From Bin55 sp009840545 (lineage in GTDB: Bacteria > Pseudomonadota > Gammaproteobacteria > Pseudomonadales > Azotimanducaceae): 64,000 nt of DNA. The notes under the pieces are model-generated. The model saw nothing but the letters and a program-made list of their open reading frames with translations. It ran no database searches and was not told the origin of the DNA. The stretch is taken from contig OZ242357.1 of the NCBI GenBank assembly GCA_965208815.1, positions 310,001 through 374,000 of the forward strand. Direction: 5' to 3'. Each line of letters begins with the position of its first letter. The stretch's first letter is position 1. Positions 62,081-64,000 of the stretch are shown piece after piece. Both the position numbers and the translations under genes were made by a program.

Positions 62081-64000
62081 TCAGTTGTCTCTAATTATCG
62101 CTTTCGGGCGGAACAGACTCAATATGTCGTCCCGAATGACTACCAAGGCAGGAACCAAAAAAATTATGACAACGCTTGCAAATACGATGCCTGTAGCCAA
62201 TGACACTGCCATTGGGATAAGAAACTGCGCTTGCAGGCTAGTCTCAAAGAGCATGGGCGTCAATCCCAATGCTGTCGTCGCTGTTGTGAGGAAAATCGCG
62301 CGAAAACGGAGGCGTGTTGCTTCCACAATGCCTTGCTGAACTGGAAGATCCGGGTTTTCGACTCGCAGTCTCCTATAGCGGTCTACGAGAACCAAACTGT
62401 CGTTTACCACTACGCCGCTGAGTGCAACTATTCCAAACATCGAAACCATCGAGAGTTCGTAACCGAGCAGAAAGTGACCGATGACGGCGCCGGCGGCACC
62501 AAAAGGTATTCCTGACAAGATTACAAGAGGCATGGAATAGCTTCGCATTTGCGATGCTATTAGGGCAAATATCACGATCACTGCAATCGTTGCCAATCGG
62601 CCTAGCGATCCGAGATCTCTTGCTTGTTCTCGTCCAAATCCCGCCTGACCGATACGAAGCCCTGGGTACTCGGCCAAGACAGCGGGAATCACATTACGCT
62701 GAATACGGCCTGCGGCTTCGCCGGTTGACGACAGTTCCTTGTCGACCTCGGCGGAAACCGTTAAGACTCGAAACCCGTCGACTCGATCAATAGCGGAAAA
62801 ACTTCGCGTTTCCGATACTTCCGCAACCGTCGAGAGTGGCAGTTCGGTGCCGTCGTCGAGACGAATACGGGTGTTAAAGAAATCGCTCGTGCTCCTCCTC
62901 TCGTCGGATGGGTAACGGACCATGACCTTGATTTCCTCTCTTCCCCGCTGTATACGTTGGACTTCTTCACCGAAGAAATTCTGTCGGAGTTGTCTTGCGA
63001 CAACAGCATGCGAGAGACCTGCGGCTTTTCCCGCAGGTGTGAGTTCAATGTCAAATTGACGCTTCCCATTGCTTAGCGTATCTCGCAGTTCGGTCAACAT
63101 AGGCATCTGCTGCAGACGTTCCCTCATGTCTTCGACCGCCTGACGTAAGGTCTCGTCGTCGTTGTGCGTGAGTTCGTACTCCAGGATCGAGGCCTCGGAG
63201 ATGAGATTCGAGGAGAAGTTGATCGATTCAGCTTCCGGTACTGGTCCCAATTCCTGGCGAATGAGTCGTTCAAGTTCGCGTGCCGACACCGTTCGAATTG
63301 GTTCGGGCTTCAATTGAACGTCGATATCAGCCAGATTGCGAGCAGCTTGCATGGTTTGTGGGTCGCCGGTGGGAGGTCCACCTGCCTCCGGCGTTCTTCC
63401 GCCAGACGTTATAGCTATTGAACTGACGGCAGTTCCCTCTAGTGTCGCATTTACCGCCTTGACCGAATTCTCAACTCTTAGGGCGATGGAACGAGTCAAT
63501 TCAAATGGAGTTCCAACCGGAAAATCTAGTTCAATTCGGATGCTGTCAGCCTCGACGACGGGAAAGAATTCGACTCTTACAGCACCATTGACGACAAACA
63601 TCACGGCGAGTGTGAGCATGCCAAGTCCATAAAGCAGAGTCATATAGCGATGTTGAACCGCATGTTTCACTGCGAACGTAACTGCAGTGTCTCTAAACGT
63701 CTCGACTTTGTCAGCGACGTAGTCTTGAATGCGGTCTAGTGGCCAGCGACTCCATCGTTGTTCGTGAGATAGGTGCGCGGGAAGAATGAAGAAAACCTCT
63801 ACGAGAGACATTGCGAGAATGGCTATGACCACAATGGGGACAATTCCTAGGATCTGTCCCATCGTTCCGGTAACGAAAAGAAGTGGAGCAAATGCCACCA
63901 TGGTCGTTACTACTCCGACCGTAACAGGAGAAAACACTCCGCGAACTCCCGATACGGCGGCCGCACTACCACGGAGACCCCTGCGGTGCTCGCTTCCGAT
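62081..64000 (-). CDS. RND-family efflux transporter permease, C-terminal part
   Basis: The frame is open from the window edge to the stop at 62081, giving ~639 residues of a ~1030-residue protein. It begins inside the first transmembrane block (GVRGVFSPVTVGVVTTMVAF, MGQILGIVPIVVIAILAMSL), continues through the second porter domain (ELPLSTVAEVSETRSFSAID) and the last helices (LVILSGIPFGAAGAVIGH, LSMVSMFGIVALSGVVVNDS, LTTATTALGLTPMLFE). The N-terminal third is outside the window. Members export drugs, dyes or metals across both membranes with a fusion protein and an outer-membrane channel, which should lie beyond 64000. Confidence 0.93.
   Translation of the reverse strand: MGSEHRRGLRGSAAAVSGVRGVFSPVTVGVVTTMVAFAPLLFVTGTMGQILGIVPIVVIAILAMSLVEVFFILPAHLSHEQRWSRWPLDRIQDYVADKVETFRDTAVTFAVKHAVQHRYMTLLYGLGMLTLAVMFVVNGAVRVEFFPVVEADSIRIELDFPVGTPFELTRSIALRVENSVKAVNATLEGTAVSSIAITSGGRTPEAGGPPTGDPQTMQAARNLADIDVQLKPEPIRTVSARELERLIRQELGPVPEAESINFSSNLISEASILEYELTHNDDETLRQAVEDMRERLQQMPMLTELRDTLSNGKRQFDIELTPAGKAAGLSHAVVARQLRQNFFGEEVQRIQRGREEIKVMVRYPSDERRSTSDFFNTRIRLDDGTELPLSTVAEVSETRSFSAIDRVDGFRVLTVSAEVDKELSSTGEAAGRIQRNVIPAVLAEYPGLRIGQAGFGREQARDLGSLGRLATIAVIVIFALIASQMRSYSMPLVILSGIPFGAAGAVIGHFLLGYELSMVSMFGIVALSGVVVNDSLVLVDRYRRLRVENPDLPVQQGIVEATRLRFRAIFLTTATTALGLTPMLFETSLQAQFLIPMAVSLATGIVFASVVIIFLVPALVVIRDDILSLFRPKAIIRDN

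Noticed and set aside
1..64000. CRISPR arrays, tandem repeats, prophage genes and a known anti-phage locus
   Set aside because: No regularly spaced repeats, cas genes or phage structural genes were found; the ExbB-like operon lacks the ZorB-type OmpA/MotB partner and helicase/nuclease genes expected of Zorya.

Overview
The window comes from a gammaproteobacterium of roughly balanced base composition. The evidence is gene order typical of that class: nadD-rsfS-rlmH-mrdA-rodA-mltB-dacA-lipB on the plus strand (40136-47499), then hemA-prfA-prmC-moeB with lolB, tRNA-Gln, rplY, pth and ychF (48498-56002). It encodes a Gram-negative envelope (LolB, lipoproteins, TonB-type receptor remains, RND pump). 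The many CaiB/BaiF CoA-transferases, an acyl-CoA ligase and a YejABEF-like peptide importer suggest a heterotrophic uncultured or marine type; the species cannot be named from sequence alone.

Layout. 1-5249: a partial lipoprotein gene, Nudix hydrolase, malate dehydrogenase, a small conserved protein paired with an acyl-CoA ligase, and an outer-membrane-like protein. 5257-11378 (minus): a five-gene oligopeptide/microcin-C-type ABC importer. 11571-15449 (minus): a very large lipoprotein fusing FG-GAP repeats, an ASPIC/UnbV domain and a vanadium-haloperoxidase domain that keeps all vanadate-binding positions. 15780-25324 (minus): a tightly packed nine-gene operon joining a MotA/TolQ/ExbB proton channel, two vWA proteins with ExbD-like N-terminal membrane anchors, PEGA-repeat/FGE-fold and TPR-like proteins, and several exported proteins without recognised function. 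This is the best candidate in the window for an undescribed system: an ion-gradient-powered envelope machine. 25385-35431: a PqaA-like exported hydrolase, three CaiB/BaiF proteins, a crotonase, an amidohydrolase, a DUF1295 membrane protein and a broken TonB-dependent receptor that still has a good Fur-box-like site. 35603-39311: metallo-hydrolase, metallophosphoesterase, SSB, VOC protein, UppP. 39447-56002: the housekeeping blocks, with a decayed vapBC module between them. 56038-57063: DUF1801 and DoxX proteins. 57248-61762 (minus): a three-gene cassette of a DUF3419 (3-amino-3-carboxypropyltransferase-like) protein, a GNAT protein and a haem-oxygenase-like iron enzyme. The first gene is split by an IS1380-family element and the third carries a one-base frameshift. 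62081-64000: the C-terminal part of an RND efflux permease.

Common thread: compact housekeeping operons sit beside accessory loci in visible decay. These are the TonB receptor (frameshift plus truncation), vapC (frameshift and nonsense), the haem-oxygenase-like gene (frameshift in a C run) and the DUF3419 gene (IS insertion with a 9-bp target duplication whose removal restores one reading frame). Some canonical neighbours are missing from otherwise conserved blocks (rlpA, ybeD and lipA; ispE and prs), which fits ongoing gene loss or reshuffling. All functions are read from motifs and gene order; no database search was possible.
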